A DNA stretch of 5,925 nucleotides from Clostridia bacterium (GTDB lineage Bacteria > Bacillota > Clostridia > Oscillospirales > CAG-272), in assembly GCA_017397205.1 (NCBI GenBank), contig JAFQJX010000198.1:1-5925 (forward strand). Direction: 5' to 3'. Below the pieces are notes generated by a model that ran no database searches, had not been told where the DNA came from, and saw nothing but the letters and a program-made list of their open reading frames with translations. The translations under genes and the position numbers were made by a program. Below, piece after piece: positions 5,345 through 5,925 of the stretch. Every line of letters starts with the position of its first letter. Position 1 is the stretch's first letter.

Positions 5345-5925
5345 GAAGGTGATGCGGGTAGGGAGCGGCTCCTTTGCCGGCTATCTGACGCGCAACGGCA
5401 TCAACCCGAACGCCACCTATGACCAAGCGCTGAAGGAGGCGAGGAGCAACTACGAGAGAAGCATTTCCGAGTACGGCACGCGCGCTGAACGGCTGGGACG
5501 CGCGGGACTGACGGGAAGCGGCTACAGCGATTATCTGAGCGGACTTGCATACAGCACCTATCAGGGTGCGAGGGAACGGGCGGGGGAGAGCCGCACCGAC
5601 CTGCTGCGCGAGAGCGCGGGGGATTATGCGGCGTACGTCGCTGACCTCGGGGAGCAGAACAGGAAAACCCTGAACGCGCTCCAGACACAGGGCATCAGCG
5701 ACTATGATACCGCCTACGCCTACGCCGTTTCCACGGGACTTGACGGGGACGCCGCCAAAATGATGGCGACCCTTGTGAGCTCCCTCGGCGTCAAGAGCAA
5801 GAATACCGCCACCGTCAAGCAGCGCACCACCATTCTCAGCCACATCATCAAGCTGAATTTGCCAAGAGATGCCGCCTATATCTACGCCCTGTCCTGCGGG
5901 GTAGGCGAGGACGTGGCGGCGGCGA
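5289..5925 (+). CDS. Unrecognised helical phage protein downstream of portal (partial, right edge)
   Basis: I do not recognise a named family with confidence. The frame opens at ATG 5289 after AGGGAGGTG (5274-5282) and runs 212 codons to the right edge without a stop. The product is polar and mostly helical, with charged repeats such as YDQALKEARSNYERSISEYGTRAERL (44-69), the segment AGLTGSGYSDYLSGLAYSTYQ (72-92), then further helices including GISDYDTAYAYAVSTGLDGDAAKMMATLV (135-163). GLTGSGYSDY-like segments recur, in my memory, in structural proteins next to the portal in gut Firmicutes phages; this is recollection, not a search. No signal peptide or membrane span is visible. It overlaps the portal gene by 56 bases in another frame, so it belongs to the head operon. 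Plausible roles are an internal or ejection protein, a portal-associated protein or a scaffold-like protein. Confidence 0.7.
   Translation, partial: MSASKSKKETLADFLSQYEKVMRVGSGSFAGYLTRNGINPNATYDQALKEARSNYERSISEYGTRAERLGRAGLTGSGYSDYLSGLAYSTYQGARERAGESRTDLLRESAGDYAAYVADLGEQNRKTLNALQTQGISDYDTAYAYAVSTGLDGDAAKMMATLVSSLGVKSKNTATVKQRTTILSHIIKLNLPRDAAYIYALSCGVGEDVAAA

Noticed and set aside
1..5925. CRISPR array, transposon ends or insertion sequence
   Set aside because: No regularly spaced direct repeats, no transposase motif and no paired terminal inverted repeats were seen on reading both strands.

Overview
The window looks like a piece of a fairly GC-rich Firmicutes genome, most likely class Clostridia. 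The reasons are a DUF5685-type gene (a family I know mainly from Clostridia), strong AGGAGG-type ribosome binding sites, a near-perfect vegetative (sigma-A type) promoter at 371-399 and U-tract intrinsic terminators. Lineage and GC level are judged by eye, not computed.

Layout. The left third is ordinary chromosome: a divergent gene pair separated by 267 bases. On the minus strand is the N-terminal part of a DUF5685 protein (starts at 199, runs off the left edge). On the plus strand is a DEDDh 3'-5' exonuclease (467-1447) with its own promoter, a short leader with two tetraloop hairpins, and a C-terminal cysteine cluster plus Arg/Lys tail. A strong terminator at 1464-1512 closes this unit. 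A 364-base non-coding stretch follows (1448-1811), holding a second terminator (1642-1670) and a few GGATGCAA-like repeats.

The right two thirds is the start of a tailed-phage head and packaging module, all on the plus strand and tightly packed: small terminase (1812-2129), large terminase (2126-3493, overlapping by 4 bases), portal protein (3515-5344), and an unrecognised helical, probably virion-associated protein (5289 to beyond the right edge, overlapping the portal gene by 56 bases). Small terminase selects DNA, large terminase pumps and cuts it, and the portal is the ring through which DNA enters the capsid. The fourth gene has the position of a portal-associated or internal head protein.

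No integrase, repressor, replication or lysis gene, and no tRNA, lies between the chromosomal genes and the terminase. The region may be the late-gene end of a prophage whose integrase lies at the other end, a decayed or domesticated remnant, or a gene-transfer-agent-like element; the window cannot separate these. All three packaging and portal frames are intact with their key residues. The long open antisense frames in register with the exonuclease, large terminase and portal genes show that TTA, CTA and TCA codons are avoided in both the chromosomal and phage parts.
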